Source: Clostridia bacterium (GTDB lineage: Bacteria; Bacillota; Clostridia; Oscillospirales; Acutalibacteraceae). Taken from it: 64,000 bases of DNA. Positions 8,767 through 17,538 of this stretch are shown here, in pieces. The translations under genes and the position numbers were made by a program. Positions within the stretch are counted from its first letter, which is position 1. Each line of letters starts with the position of its first letter. Below the pieces are notes generated by a model that had not been told where the DNA came from, made no database searches, and saw only the letters and a program-made list of their open reading frames with translations. Location: NCBI GenBank assembly GCA_017440965.1, contig JAFSGH010000002.1, positions 62,001 through 126,000 of the forward strand, given 5' to 3'.

Positions 8767-9825
8767 TTATCTTACTATATCAACAGACCTTCCTGTTTGT
8801 GCTGAAAGGTAGATAGCATCGAGGATTCTCATAAGCTCCACTCCGTCATCGGCAGTAGCAAGGCATTCTGCTTTTCCGTTTACTGCATCAACGAAGTTTT
8901 TGATCTCTTTCTTGAAATCTCTTCCGAAATCGAAATCGTTACTGCCGTGAGGAACGATGTCTGCAAGCTGATCATTGACCTCAGTATAAAGCTCAAAGGG
9001 ACAAAGATTTAGTCCTGCCTTATCACCGAAGAAAATAATATCACCGCAGTTATTCTTTGTATTAAGATTAAAGGAAGCCTCCACCTGTAAAACAGCACCG
9101 TTGTCAAATCTGATCATTGCGGTAGCAAGATCCTCAACCGTAAATACGGGCTCTTCCACAACTGTTTCGCTGTGCCATTCAGTGCCTCTTATGTGACTTC
9201 TTGCACCAAGCTTATTGAAGGTGGCACCGAAAACGGTCACGGGCTTGGGACAGCCCATAATATATCTTGAAAGGTCGATAACATGAACACCGAGGTCAAT
9301 AAGAGGACCGCCGCCTGAGAGGGACTTATCACCGAACCAGCCTCCGGGGAAGCCGCAGCGTCTGAGGTAGGATGCCTTTGCATAGTAGATGTCACCCACA
9401 AAGCCTTTTTTTATGTAATCTATCGCAGCAGCAGCGTCATTACCCTGGCGGCGTACAAAGCCTATCATAAGAAGCTTCCCGCTCTTTTCGGCAGCCTCCT
9501 TCATTTTAAGAGCTTCCTCTGTGTTCATTGCCATAGGCTTTTCGCAGAGAACATTACAGCCTGCGTTAAGAGCAGCTATTGTGCATTCAGCGTGTGCATT
9601 ATTCCATGTACAGACGCTTACTATATCAAGCTGATGGTTTTTCAGCATATCATAGCAATTATCATAGCAATGAGGAATGCCGTATTTTTCGGCATAAGCC
9701 TTTGCCTTAGGGAAATTGATATCACAGCAGGCTACAAGCTCCACCTCGTCACAAAGAGCCTTATAACCGTCCATATGAGCATTGGCAATACCGCCGTTTC
9801 CTATAATTCCAACCTTAAGTGCCAT
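8767..9825 (-). CDS. Gfo/Idh/MocA-family NAD(P)-dependent sugar oxidoreductase
   Basis: A 352-residue dehydrogenase with an N-terminal Rossmann fold (GIIGNGGIANAH near residue 5) and the family EKP signature CEKPMAMN near residue 90, whose lysine is catalytic; a GGGPLIDLGVHVID segment marks the C-terminal substrate domain. The start is ATG 9825, seven bases after AAGGAG; an upstream in-frame start overlaps the preceding gene. It lies 14 nt downstream of a sugar-isomerase-like gene. Such pairs act in inositol, deoxy- or keto-sugar pathways, but the substrate cannot be read from sequence. It is only distantly similar to the other family member at 58020-59180. Confidence 0.9.
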   Translation of the reverse strand: MALKVGIIGNGGIANAHMDGYKALCDEVELVACCDINFPKAKAYAEKYGIPHCYDNCYDMLKNHQLDIVSVCTWNNAHAECTIAALNAGCNVLCEKPMAMNTEEALKMKEAAEKSGKLLMIGFVRRQGNDAAAAIDYIKKGFVGDIYYAKASYLRRCGFPGGWFGDKSLSGGGPLIDLGVHVIDLSRYIMGCPKPVTVFGATFNKLGARSHIRGTEWHSETVVEEPVFTVEDLATAMIRFDNGAVLQVEASFNLNTKNNCGDIIFFGDKAGLNLCPFELYTEVNDQLADIVPHGSNDFDFGRDFKKEIKNFVDAVNGKAECLATADDGVELMRILDAIYLSAQTGRSVDIVR

Positions 9826-9839
9826 TATTTTACTCCTTA

Positions 9840-10634
9840 TCAATATAATTTATTAAGTATCTCTGTCAGGAAGGCAACTGCATTTTTAATATCCTGAAAA
9901 CGGGTCGCACCTGCTTCTCTTTCTATTGTAAGAAATCCGTCATAGCCTACTTCCTTAAGAGCAGCAATATACTCGGGGAAGGGAACATTACCCTGACCTA
10001 AGGGATATTCCTGATAGTCTGTATCAGAAAGCTTCACGCCGTCCTTTGCGTGGGTATGCACGATATAATCCTTAAGAATATGCACTGCTTCAACGGGATC
10101 CTGGCCTGCACACATAACGAAGTTTGCGGGATCAAGATTTACCTTTGCACTTTTTGTATCTGCCTTTTCGAGAATTCCTCTGAGCTTTATTGCCATTTCG
10201 GGGCCCGTCTCCGTTGCAAAGGAAACACCTATCTTATCACCGTATTTTCCGAGACGCTCAATCGTATTTACTATATTATAATATTCCTCACTGTTCTCGT
10301 CATCGGGAACTCTGCCGATATGGGTAGTAATTACCTTAGTATCAAAATCAACAGCAAGATCCATCATTGACATAGTGCGGAGAATTCCCTCTTCATTCGT
10401 ATCTTTTTCATTGAAAAGAAGACCGAAATCAGCGCAGAGAGCTGAAAACTCAAGTCCGTTAGCTCTTACAAAGCTGAGAATTTCCTTTCTGTCATCTTTT
10501 GAAAGATTTTCGGGCGCAAGCTCACCTCTTGTAACATAGGGCTGAAGTCCCTTGACACCCATATCACGGGCAAGAATTACCGCTTCCTTAAAGGGAACCT
10601 GAAAGGAATCCGGGATAACACCGATTTTCATCAT
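9840..10634 (-). CDS. Sugar phosphate isomerase/epimerase (xylose-isomerase-like TIM barrel)
   Basis: A 264-residue AP-endonuclease-2/IolE-type TIM barrel. Recognisable metal-site segments are ATETGPE (Glu ligand near residue 157), NLDPANFV, HTHAKDG and TIEREAG near the C-terminus, with Glu and His ligands at strand ends as in the family. It is the first gene of a two-gene minus-strand unit with the Gfo/Idh oxidoreductase 14 nt downstream, a common pairing for keto-sugar or inositol-type substrates. AGGAGG precedes the start; two adjacent ATG codons could both be used. A sigma-A promoter lies just upstream. The exact reaction is unknown. Confidence 0.88.
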   Translation of the reverse strand: MMKIGVIPDSFQVPFKEAVILARDMGVKGLQPYVTRGELAPENLSKDDRKEILSFVRANGLEFSALCADFGLLFNEKDTNEEGILRTMSMMDLAVDFDTKVITTHIGRVPDDENSEEYYNIVNTIERLGKYGDKIGVSFATETGPEMAIKLRGILEKADTKSAKVNLDPANFVMCAGQDPVEAVHILKDYIVHTHAKDGVKLSDTDYQEYPLGQGNVPFPEYIAALKEVGYDGFLTIEREAGATRFQDIKNAVAFLTEILNKLY

Positions 10635-10666
10635 AAATTTTTCCTCCTGCTAAATAGATTAATTAT

Positions 10667-10695
10667 ATTTTACATTGTTTATTTATATAAATCAA
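10667..10695 (-). promoter_or_regulatory. Sigma-A promoter for the isomerase/oxidoreductase pair
   Basis: On the minus strand TTGATT (10695-10690), a 17-bp spacer and TAAAAT (10672-10667). It is 32 nt upstream of the isomerase start and nearly back to back with the plus-strand promoter at 10710. Confidence 0.6.
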
Positions 10696-10709
10696 TACAA
10701 AATACTTTA

Positions 10710-10738
10710 TTGACAGAAATATATAGCGATGCTAAACT
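10710..10738 (+). promoter_or_regulatory. Sigma-A promoter for the P-loop kinase gene
   Basis: A perfect TTGACA (10710-10715), a 17-bp spacer and TAAACT (10733-10738), 20 nt before the start codon. Confidence 0.65.
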
Positions 10739-10758
10739 GAAAAGGAAGGGATGATAAT

Positions 10759-11340
10759 ATGAAAAAATATATTACGGTAAATGAGCTTAAGCACATTATA
10801 GAAGAGAGCTTAAAAAATTCAGATAAAAGCATCACTGTTGCTCTTGACGGACCAAGCGCATCGGGCAAAACAACGATTGCGGCTGAAATACAGGAGTATT
10901 TCGGGGCAAATCTTTTTCATGCAGATGATTTCTTCTTAAGACCGCACCAGAGAACAGAGGAAAGACTCGCTCTTCCGGGAGGAAATTTTGATAAAGAAAG
11001 ATTCAGTGAAGAAATAATAAAAGGAATACTCTCGGAAAAGGATTTCACCTACCGCCCCTTTGACTGCAAGACCATGTCACTTTCAGACGCGAAAAACGTA
11101 AAAGCAAACAGACTCAATATAATTGAAGGCTCCTATTCCTGTCATCCCGATATAATAATGAACTATGATATCACTGTCTTTGTTACGGCAACAAAGGAAA
11201 TCCGAAGAGAAAGAATACTTAAAAGAAACAAGGAAAACAGCGAAATGTTCTTTTCAAAATGGATTCCTCTTGAGGAAAGGTACTTTTCATTTTTCGGTAC
11301 AAAAGACAAATGCTGCTATATCATAGAAAATCAGGCTTAA
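10759..11340 (+). CDS. Uridine-kinase-like P-loop kinase
   Basis: A 193-residue P-loop protein with Walker A GPSASGKT at residues 31-38, an FHADDFFLRP segment near residue 52 that matches the uridine kinase/phosphoribulokinase substrate region, and an RRERILKRN basic segment near residue 152 typical of the lid. It probably phosphorylates a nucleoside or small hydroxylated metabolite in the cytoplasm. It is monocistronic, with its own promoter and terminator, and diverges from the isomerase/oxidoreductase genes. Given the setting a sugar or nucleoside substrate is likely, but uridine itself is not shown. The start has GGAAGGG at suitable distance. Confidence 0.8.
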   Translation: MKKYITVNELKHIIEESLKNSDKSITVALDGPSASGKTTIAAEIQEYFGANLFHADDFFLRPHQRTEERLALPGGNFDKERFSEEIIKGILSEKDFTYRPFDCKTMSLSDAKNVKANRLNIIEGSYSCHPDIIMNYDITVFVTATKEIRRERILKRNKENSEMFFSKWIPLEERYFSFFGTKDKCCYIIENQA

Positions 11341-11425
11341 CATAAAGACGCACGGAACATCTCACAAAGGCTTACACAGATGTAGTCCGGAATTACATAT
11401 TTTATAATTTTTCACAAAAAAAATT

Positions 11426-11460
11426 AATGACAGCGCCAAAAACGCTGTCATTTTTTCTTT
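11426..11460. terminator. Bidirectional terminator between convergent genes
   Basis: AATGACAGCG (11426-11435) pairs perfectly with CGCTGTCATT (11443-11452) across a 7-nt loop. Six T follow on the plus strand and a T-rich tract on the minus strand, serving the kinase and the convergent isomerase. Confidence 0.88.
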
Positions 11461-11523
11461 TCATAAATCTGCTCTGCCGTAAAGTAAAGAGCTTAACGTA
11501 TACCTTCAAATCAAAGCTGCTTA

Positions 11524-12318
11524 TTATTTCTTACAAAGCTCCTTCAGAAGTTTTGCTGCGGCAGGTGCCTCAAAGGCAAAATCAGACACAGCCGCCTCGA
11601 CGGAGCATCTTTCACAGCTGCCATCACTTAGTGCGTCAATAAATGAGCCGTAATCAAATTCATCGGCAGAAAGCGGATATATTCTCTTCTTGCCGTCTTT
11701 TCCTATAGGATTTGATATATGGGCGTGAACTATTGAATCCTTTATCATACGGATATCCTCTGCAGTATCTCCGCACTGCTCCATATGAAAAAGATCTGCA
11801 AGGCAGCGGATATTATCCCTGTCAGCCATTGCCGCAAGAAGCACTCCCTCTTTAACCGTATTTATCATATTTGTTTCTGCCTTCTGTAAAGGCTCTGTCA
11901 CAATAGTAATGCCGTATTTTTTGGCTTCCGGGGAAGCAATTTCACGCAGAAAATACGCCATCTGCTTTACTGCCCTTTCATAGGAAAAGCCTTCCTTGAT
12001 GCTTCTTGCGCCCGAAGAGCCGAAAACGACTGTTTTAAGCCCCATTCTTGCGGAATTCTTCATTCCTCTTGCAACAAATTCCCTGAGTGCATCATAATCG
12101 ACCTCATCGCCTGTTACCGGAAGAGAACTCGGAAGGAAGCAATTGGCGGCCTCTGCATAGATACCGTATTTCTTTTCTCTTTCTTCCCACTCCTGAAGCT
12201 GCTCCTCAGTTGCATTGGCAAACATCTGAAAGCCGCATTCAATATAATCAAATCCGCATTCAGAAGCAATTTTTACATTTTCCTCATTGTCAATACCGGT
12301 ACATACACCAATTCTCAT
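11524..12318 (-). CDS. Sugar phosphate isomerase/epimerase family TIM-barrel protein
   Basis: A 264-residue protein of the xylose-isomerase-like (AP endonuclease 2) fold: MRIGVCTGIDN at the start, a VTEPLQK segment near residue 150 giving a metal-binding Glu, CLADLFHM near residue 190, and VHAHISNP near residue 207 as the His-containing strand. It overlaps the serine hydrolase stop by four bases (ATGA), so the two are translated in a coupled way. GGAGG precedes the start. It is clearly different in sequence from the isomerase at 9840-10634, so it is not a recent duplicate. The substrate is unknown. Confidence 0.85.
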   Translation of the reverse strand: MRIGVCTGIDNEENVKIASECGFDYIECGFQMFANATEEQLQEWEEREKKYGIYAEAANCFLPSSLPVTGDEVDYDALREFVARGMKNSARMGLKTVVFGSSGARSIKEGFSYERAVKQMAYFLREIASPEAKKYGITIVTEPLQKAETNMINTVKEGVLLAAMADRDNIRCLADLFHMEQCGDTAEDIRMIKDSIVHAHISNPIGKDGKKRIYPLSADEFDYGSFIDALSDGSCERCSVEAAVSDFAFEAPAAAKLLKELCKK

Positions 12319-13211
12319 AGCTGATCCTCCAATTTGCCGAATTTGTTATCAAGATACTGTAAAAAAGCAAGAAGCAATCTGTCATTTCTGCCGTTGCCGT
12401 CCTTTTCCGAATATCCGTGCCAGGCGGCTGCTGCCCTTCTTTTAAGAGAATAGGCAACACATTGTCCCTTAGCGCCTGTTTTGAGAAAGATATCAGTATT
12501 CCTGAATGAAGTAGCAGCATAATCGTTTTCCATAGCTGCCTTAATATAATCATAAGAAATTATCTTTTTATTGTCAAGCATTCCTTTATTTGCCCATAAA
12601 AATCCCAGCTTTGCGTTATCGTCGCTTCTGGAATAAAGGCCTCCGCCGCCTATTGTGTGTCCCATAGGGCATAAGAGCATTCCCCATTGCTTAAAGCCCA
12701 GAGGCTTTGCTATTTTTTCACGGATGAATTCATAAGCATTCATTCCCGCAGCCTTTTCTATCACCCGTCCGAGAAGATAATAATCAGCATCGGTATACTT
12801 ATACTCGCTTCCCGGAGCGGCTTCTATTTTCAGAGAAAACACATATTTCAGAAAATCCTCTCCGATAAGGGAGATATGCTCATCCTCGTCCACACCGTAT
12901 GGGATATGAAGCAAACCCGTTTTATGCTGAAGTGCGTGTTCAACGGTTACATCATACCATCCCTTATCAATATTATCACCTGTTTCCTCTTTTGTAAAGA
13001 AGTCTGTGACTTTATCAGAAAGCTTAAGACTTCCGTTCGTAACAAGAATTCCTACGGCAGAGGAAATAAAGAATTTAGTCACGGAATGACCGTTATTGGC
13101 GAAATTACAGCTTTCATTGCGCCAGTACTCTATTCCGTCATCAGTAATCACTGCGGCATCATACATGGGATCTGTTTCCTTTTTTACCGCATCAAAAAAC
13201 ACATCTGACAT
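12315..13211 (-). CDS. Serine hydrolase of the beta-lactamase/class C PBP-like family
   Basis: A 298-residue penicillin-binding-like serine hydrolase. The catalytic SxxK tetrad is SVTK (43-46) and the second motif is in YKYTDADYYLLG, where Tyr-x-Asn is changed to YTD. A late HGYS near residue 270 is the probable third motif. No signal peptide is present, so it is likely a cytoplasmic esterase, deacylase or amidase rather than a cell-wall enzyme or true beta-lactamase. It overlaps the downstream isomerase gene by 4 nt, and it may deacylate a sugar-linked substrate for that enzyme (inference). It lies 54 nt after the GH-like gene with a terminator between, so some expression may depend on read-through. 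Confidence 0.83.
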   Translation of the reverse strand: MSDVFFDAVKKETDPMYDAAVITDDGIEYWRNESCNFANNGHSVTKFFISSAVGILVTNGSLKLSDKVTDFFTKEETGDNIDKGWYDVTVEHALQHKTGLLHIPYGVDEDEHISLIGEDFLKYVFSLKIEAAPGSEYKYTDADYYLLGRVIEKAAGMNAYEFIREKIAKPLGFKQWGMLLCPMGHTIGGGGLYSRSDDNAKLGFLWANKGMLDNKKIISYDYIKAAMENDYAATSFRNTDIFLKTGAKGQCVAYSLKRRAAAAWHGYSEKDGNGRNDRLLLAFLQYLDNKFGKLEDQL

Positions 13212-13221
13212 ATTAATACCC

Positions 13222-13262
13222 TCTTAAAAAAATGCGTAGACCTGTACGGCTCTACGCATTTT
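13222..13262 (-). terminator. Terminator of the five-gene glycoside operon
   Basis: ATGCGTAGA and TCTACGCAT form a perfect stem; on the minus strand the hairpin is followed by seven T. It directly follows the stop codon of the GH-like gene and precedes the serine hydrolase gene. Confidence 0.85.
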
Positions 13263-13265
13263 ATG

Positions 13266-14519
13266 TCATTTCTTTTCCACCGCTTCAAGCCATTTAATTC
13301 TGCCGAATACCCTTCTTACTGCCTTATAGGACGGCTTTTCATTCTCCTTCGAGTCAACGAGGCCCCATTTTGTTTCGGTGGGACAATCCTCCTGGCCGCA
13401 GTAATAACACTTATCGGGATCCTTATAGCAATAAATATTACATCCGCAGATAAAGCCGTGGCTGTAGAGACGGCTTATGCAATCCTCAAAAAATCTTGCC
13501 TGTCCTTCGGGCGTATGGGGATAGCCGGGAATCTTTGTAAGACGGGGCAATTCACAATAGAAATGATTTACCATATCACTTCTGAAAAGAAAGCCGAAAT
13601 ATCTCGAAGGATCGTTCTGACAGCAATATTTTATATGATCCGAAAAATACTTCGGCATGCTTTCAACAAATTTTTCAATATTCCTCTGAGCCTCTTTTTC
13701 ACTGTCTGCACCGTAGCGTTGAAGCATTGCTTTCTTCTCTGCCTTTGTTTTAGGTGCACCGCCGCTTAAATAACCGAATTCCTGAATAAGAACAGGCTTT
13801 CCCGTCATTGCCCAGAGATATCTGCAGAGTGCCTCAAATATCCATATAAATCCGGGCATATTGAAAAAGCAGCCCATATAAATATCGATTCCCACATAAT
13901 CGCAGTATTTGACATAAGGCAGCAGCATTTCATTAAGCCCTGCCTCAGGCCCTGCACTGTTATAGCCGACAATGATATCGCCCTTATCCGGATACATTTC
14001 CTCAAGATTTACGGCAATAAATCTTGCCGCCTCCTTCAGAGTAAGCGGTATAGTAAAACGGGGAATTCCCATTTCATTTGTGATCTGAAAGCCCGATGCA
14101 AATCCTTGCATATCATTAATGAGGAATTTTGCTATCTCTCTGACCTTTTTTTCACCCTCGCAGGTTCTGATATCCGCACCGCAGTCAAAATATTCCTTCG
14201 GATAGGGAGTAACCGCCATGACCTTTATTCCGTTATCCTGAAATCTCTTGCATTTAGCCTTGAAGCCTTCATAAGACTTGGTTACGGTAACACCGTCTGA
14301 CTCAAAGGGGAACGGGATATCGATCCTTACCCAACCGATATTTGCGCCCTTTATCTGCTCAAAATTTTCCGTAGGATGGCAGACGCCGCGGATAAATCCC
14401 GTTTTTTCACGAAAGCTCTCAGTTTCTTCAGACGAGCCTTTTATAAAATATGATTTTGCTAAATTTTTCGGCAGATGCTTCAGCGCTGAAGTTATCTGAT
14501 CCTTTACAAACTGCTCCAT
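13266..14519 (-). CDS. Clan GH-A-like glycoside hydrolase with a cysteine cluster (family not assigned)
   Basis: A 417-residue protein with the signs of a (beta/alpha)8 clan GH-A hydrolase: a candidate acid/base Glu in QITNEMG (E149) and a candidate nucleophile in LIQEFGY (E247), 98 residues apart as in retaining GH-A enzymes, with an Asn before the first. No signal peptide, so cytoplasmic. The C-terminal region has an unusual cluster C358, C360, C364, C371, C374 and C379 that could bind a metal. It is the last gene of a minus-strand operon, 2 nt after the GPH symporter, which suggests that it acts on the imported sugar. I cannot place it in a numbered family; GH5-, GH39- or GH113-like relatives are possible. 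Confidence 0.72.
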   Translation of the reverse strand: MEQFVKDQITSALKHLPKNLAKSYFIKGSSEETESFREKTGFIRGVCHPTENFEQIKGANIGWVRIDIPFPFESDGVTVTKSYEGFKAKCKRFQDNGIKVMAVTPYPKEYFDCGADIRTCEGEKKVREIAKFLINDMQGFASGFQITNEMGIPRFTIPLTLKEAARFIAVNLEEMYPDKGDIIVGYNSAGPEAGLNEMLLPYVKYCDYVGIDIYMGCFFNMPGFIWIFEALCRYLWAMTGKPVLIQEFGYLSGGAPKTKAEKKAMLQRYGADSEKEAQRNIEKFVESMPKYFSDHIKYCCQNDPSRYFGFLFRSDMVNHFYCELPRLTKIPGYPHTPEGQARFFEDCISRLYSHGFICGCNIYCYKDPDKCYYCGQEDCPTETKWGLVDSKENEKPSYKAVRRVFGRIKWLEAVEKK

Positions 14520-14521
14520 AT

Positions 14522-16129
14522 TTATACCTCAACAGTCTCCTCAAGATTTTCCATCATTTCGAGTATTTCCTCATTTACCGTCTGCTCTTTTGCAAGAAGA
14601 GCTCTTCTTTCGTTAAGAGCAATATACATCTTTTCTCTCTTTTCACCTACAAGATCATAGAAGAAATACGGAATGACCTTGATGATCCTCGGGAAAAGAT
14701 TGATTCCTATAAAGAGGAAAAATACCTTCTGATACACAGTTTTGTTGCCCTGTGACCAGGGAAGCATATCAATAGTGGGATCATAGCCTGACCATTTGAA
14801 AAGATAGATGGTAAACCAGGCGTTTATGGGAGAGGTTATCTTCTGAATAAGATCGGTGAGAATATTGATGGTTCCGTCGGGACGTTCACCTGTCATATAT
14901 TCGGTGTAGTCATTTATCTCTCTTGATATTTCTGCTTCAAATACATTAGCGGGACCGTTATTAATTCCGTTAAGTCCGTAGAATATAGCATAAACAAGCA
15001 CCATTATCCATCTGTGCTCAACAAAGGGCAGACCGAAGGCAAGCATTCCGCCTGCGGCAATGATATCCCAGAGTCTTAAAGCAATAAGGGCATTTTTATT
15101 ATTATCCTTGAATATTTTTCTGAATTTCGGAATAAGTGCGGCTGAAGGCATATCTACGGCATTATAAGGAAGATATGCAAGGAAGGACGGAATAGAGCCG
15201 CCGAATATCTCCTGCTGAGTAACAACATCCCATGAATATCCGCCGCTGCTCCACCAGGAGGTTGCAAAATTTGCAATAAAATTTCTGAGAGCATATTTAT
15301 TCTTAAGCACATAGAACATTGTCTTTGTCAGGGGTGCGGGCTTTGGCTGAAGGGCAATTCTTTCCTGACAGCCGATTGCCATTGCAATGTTTCCTATAGC
15401 ACCTACTGAGCAGGAAACGGTTGCAAGAGCGGCAAATACAACAGACATGGGAAGATTGATATAGCCCTTGTTATTAAGCTCCATAAGGGGCGGGAATATC
15501 GTATAGACACCCTGAGAAGCGATCTCTCCGATATAAGTCTGCAAAAGACCGACATTTATTCTGTCCTGAGGATTTGCTGTCTGAAGAGAAAGAAGATTTC
15601 CTCTGGGAATATTGTAAATAGTAGAGAATGTCTCCTGAATGAACAGCATCGTGAAAACAAAAATTATCTTTTTTGGATCATCACCTGCCGTATCACCGAG
15701 GAAAAGCGCTCCCGTGTACAAAAGGAAGGTGCTTGCAAAATAAGGAATTGCACCGAAAACTATGTAAGGTCTTGCCTTTCCCCAACGGGTACGCGTTCTG
15801 TCATAGACAGCGCCCATCAGAGGATTATTCAGCATATCGTAAATGCTTATAAGAGACAGTATAACGGTAACATATACCATATCTATCTTAAGCACATTTA
15901 CAAAGTAGAGCGTTCTGTAAACATCTACGCCCTTAAGAAGCTTGGTTGCGAATTCACCGATAGCAGGCAAAAACATTTCCTTGGGGGATAATACTCCCGT
16001 ATGGAACATTTTTATCGCAAGTCTGCTGTATTTTATCTTCTGCTCGTCTCTAAGGCCGGCAGCAGAATTATTCTCAGCGGTAAAAACACCCTGAACGAAA
16101 TTCTTTACATTGTTATTATTTTCACTCAT
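14522..16129 (-). CDS. GPH-family (MelB-like) glycoside:cation symporter
   Basis: A 535-residue major-facilitator protein with about 12 membrane segments. The loop YDRTRTRWGKARPY after the second segment is the glycoside-pentoside-hexuronide:cation symporter signature, and EINDYTEYMTGERPDG is the second conserved loop near residue 400. It imports sugars or small glycosides with Na+ or H+. It overlaps the upstream Big2 gene by four bases and is followed 2 nt later by the GH-like gene, so uptake and hydrolysis are coupled. It is longer than MelB (about 470), with extra hydrophilic residues at both ends. It is the only recognisable sugar transporter in the window. Confidence 0.92.
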   Translation of the reverse strand: MSENNNNVKNFVQGVFTAENNSAAGLRDEQKIKYSRLAIKMFHTGVLSPKEMFLPAIGEFATKLLKGVDVYRTLYFVNVLKIDMVYVTVILSLISIYDMLNNPLMGAVYDRTRTRWGKARPYIVFGAIPYFASTFLLYTGALFLGDTAGDDPKKIIFVFTMLFIQETFSTIYNIPRGNLLSLQTANPQDRINVGLLQTYIGEIASQGVYTIFPPLMELNNKGYINLPMSVVFAALATVSCSVGAIGNIAMAIGCQERIALQPKPAPLTKTMFYVLKNKYALRNFIANFATSWWSSGGYSWDVVTQQEIFGGSIPSFLAYLPYNAVDMPSAALIPKFRKIFKDNNKNALIALRLWDIIAAGGMLAFGLPFVEHRWIMVLVYAIFYGLNGINNGPANVFEAEISREINDYTEYMTGERPDGTINILTDLIQKITSPINAWFTIYLFKWSGYDPTIDMLPWSQGNKTVYQKVFFLFIGINLFPRIIKVIPYFFYDLVGEKREKMYIALNERRALLAKEQTVNEEILEMMENLEETVEV

Positions 16130-17538
16130 TCCACCGTCACCTCACAAGTAGATCTGTAATATCCGTCGTCGGAAAGAGCATAAACTGTTGTTTCTCCGCG
16201 GCCTACAGCCTTTACTGCTCCGTTTTCGTCAACCGTTGCGATGTCCTCGTTCTCACTGTACCACTTTACAGTCTTTACCGTGGCGTCCGAGGGAGATATC
16301 TTTGTTGAAAGAGCTGCCTCTTCGCCGACGCTGAGTTTCAGGGCTTTCTTTGACATTTTCATTGATTCCACGGGAACTCTTACATAAACCGTGCAGGAGT
16401 CCGAATATGTTTTTCCGAGATATTCGAATGTGGCAGTAATAACCGCCTCACCGGTATTTTTCGTTGTATGAATATAGCCTTCGCTGTCAACTGTTGCAAC
16501 GCTTTCATCCGATGAGGTCCATGTGACCGTCATATCAAGAGGAGACTCGCAGGTAAGAGTTGCAAGAAGGTTATCACTGTTTTTAGGCTCTATAACAAGC
16601 TTTTCCTCGTTAAGAGAAAGTGAAGGCCAGGTAAAGGAGTAATTTCTGTTCTCCGTTACATTGAAGGATACCGTCTTATCCCCTATCTCCTCATACCTTC
16701 CCAAAAAGCTTACGGATGCAGAAACGCTCATTTCCTTGATGTATCCGAGAGAGGTTATTTCGTCTGTAAGTCTGTTTACCTTAAAAACAAGCTTATAGGT
16801 ATTATATGTAACATCAACATTATTGATCTTAACAGCATCCTTAAATGCAGAGTCGGTAAGAAAAGAAAGCTCTTCATCCGTACGGACGGAAAAATGCTCC
16901 TTATTCTTTTCATAAGAGATTCCCGGAGCAGGCTCTGCCTTTATAAAGGTCATTGCAATCTCATATTCATTGCGGTATTTTTTGAAGTATTCTCTCTCTG
17001 AGCCGCAGGGCTCACATTTTTCTAAAGGCTCATCGCTTGTCTCACCGCAGGAGGGACAGGAATAGTAGATATATGAGCAGGTAAAATCCTGAGGTCTTAA
17101 AACACCGTAATCGGGAGTTTTCAGTAAGGTCTGAATATTCTCGCCGAAATTGGTGTGTGAAGGGATATCCTCGCTTTCCTCTACAGAGGAAATATGATCC
17201 TCAAAGCTGTCAAGGGCAAACAAAAGCGTCTGCATAAAGGTATCAGAGCCGTCTGTCTCAAGAGAATCAGAATCAATTGAGAACTTCACATCATAAGATA
17301 CTGCGGGAGCGTCCTTAAGGGCCTTTTCAAGCACAGCATCAAGAAAATCTTTTGCTTCACCGAGGCTTTCGGGGGCCTTTGTAATTCCCTCTTTTATATC
17401 GTTAGGCGGAAATGTACCTTCCATTGAACGGACTCTTTCAAGACCTATCCAGAAGCCGCCTACAAAGAAGAATATCAGAATGGCACTGACCGCGGTGGTA
17501 AGAAGCTTCTGTTTATCAAACTTTTTTTCAGCCATCAT
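16126..17538 (-). CDS. Membrane-anchored protein with internal zinc ribbon and two Big2 Ig-like domains
   Basis: A 470-residue protein: one N-terminal membrane segment (about 13-33), a region of unknown fold (40-310) holding four cysteines C161, C164, C175 and C178 as in a zinc ribbon, then two bacterial Ig-like group 2 domains (about 312-388 and 390-470) with the usual VTWTSSDESVATVD and VKWYSENEDIATVDENG segments. The Big2 part should be outside the cell. An outside zinc ribbon is unusual. Its start abuts the stop of the zinc-ribbon membrane gene (TAAATG) and its end overlaps the symporter gene. A role in substrate capture or surface assembly is inference; no family name is known to me for the central region. 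Confidence 0.82.
   Translation of the reverse strand: MMAEKKFDKQKLLTTAVSAILIFFFVGGFWIGLERVRSMEGTFPPNDIKEGITKAPESLGEAKDFLDAVLEKALKDAPAVSYDVKFSIDSDSLETDGSDTFMQTLLFALDSFEDHISSVEESEDIPSHTNFGENIQTLLKTPDYGVLRPQDFTCSYIYYSCPSCGETSDEPLEKCEPCGSEREYFKKYRNEYEIAMTFIKAEPAPGISYEKNKEHFSVRTDEELSFLTDSAFKDAVKINNVDVTYNTYKLVFKVNRLTDEITSLGYIKEMSVSASVSFLGRYEEIGDKTVSFNVTENRNYSFTWPSLSLNEEKLVIEPKNSDNLLATLTCESPLDMTVTWTSSDESVATVDSEGYIHTTKNTGEAVITATFEYLGKTYSDSCTVYVRVPVESMKMSKKALKLSVGEEAALSTKISPSDATVKTVKWYSENEDIATVDENGAVKAVGRGETTVYALSDDGYYRSTCEVTVE

Noticed and set aside
12687..13208. A 173-codon plus-strand open frame, and another at 13263-13769
   Set aside because: Both are antisense to the serine hydrolase and GH-like genes, with no ribosome binding site or family features.
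12315..13211. A beta-lactamase resistance gene
   Set aside because: The SxxK motif is present, but there is no signal peptide, the second motif is altered, and the gene sits with a sugar isomerase; an esterase-like role is more likely.
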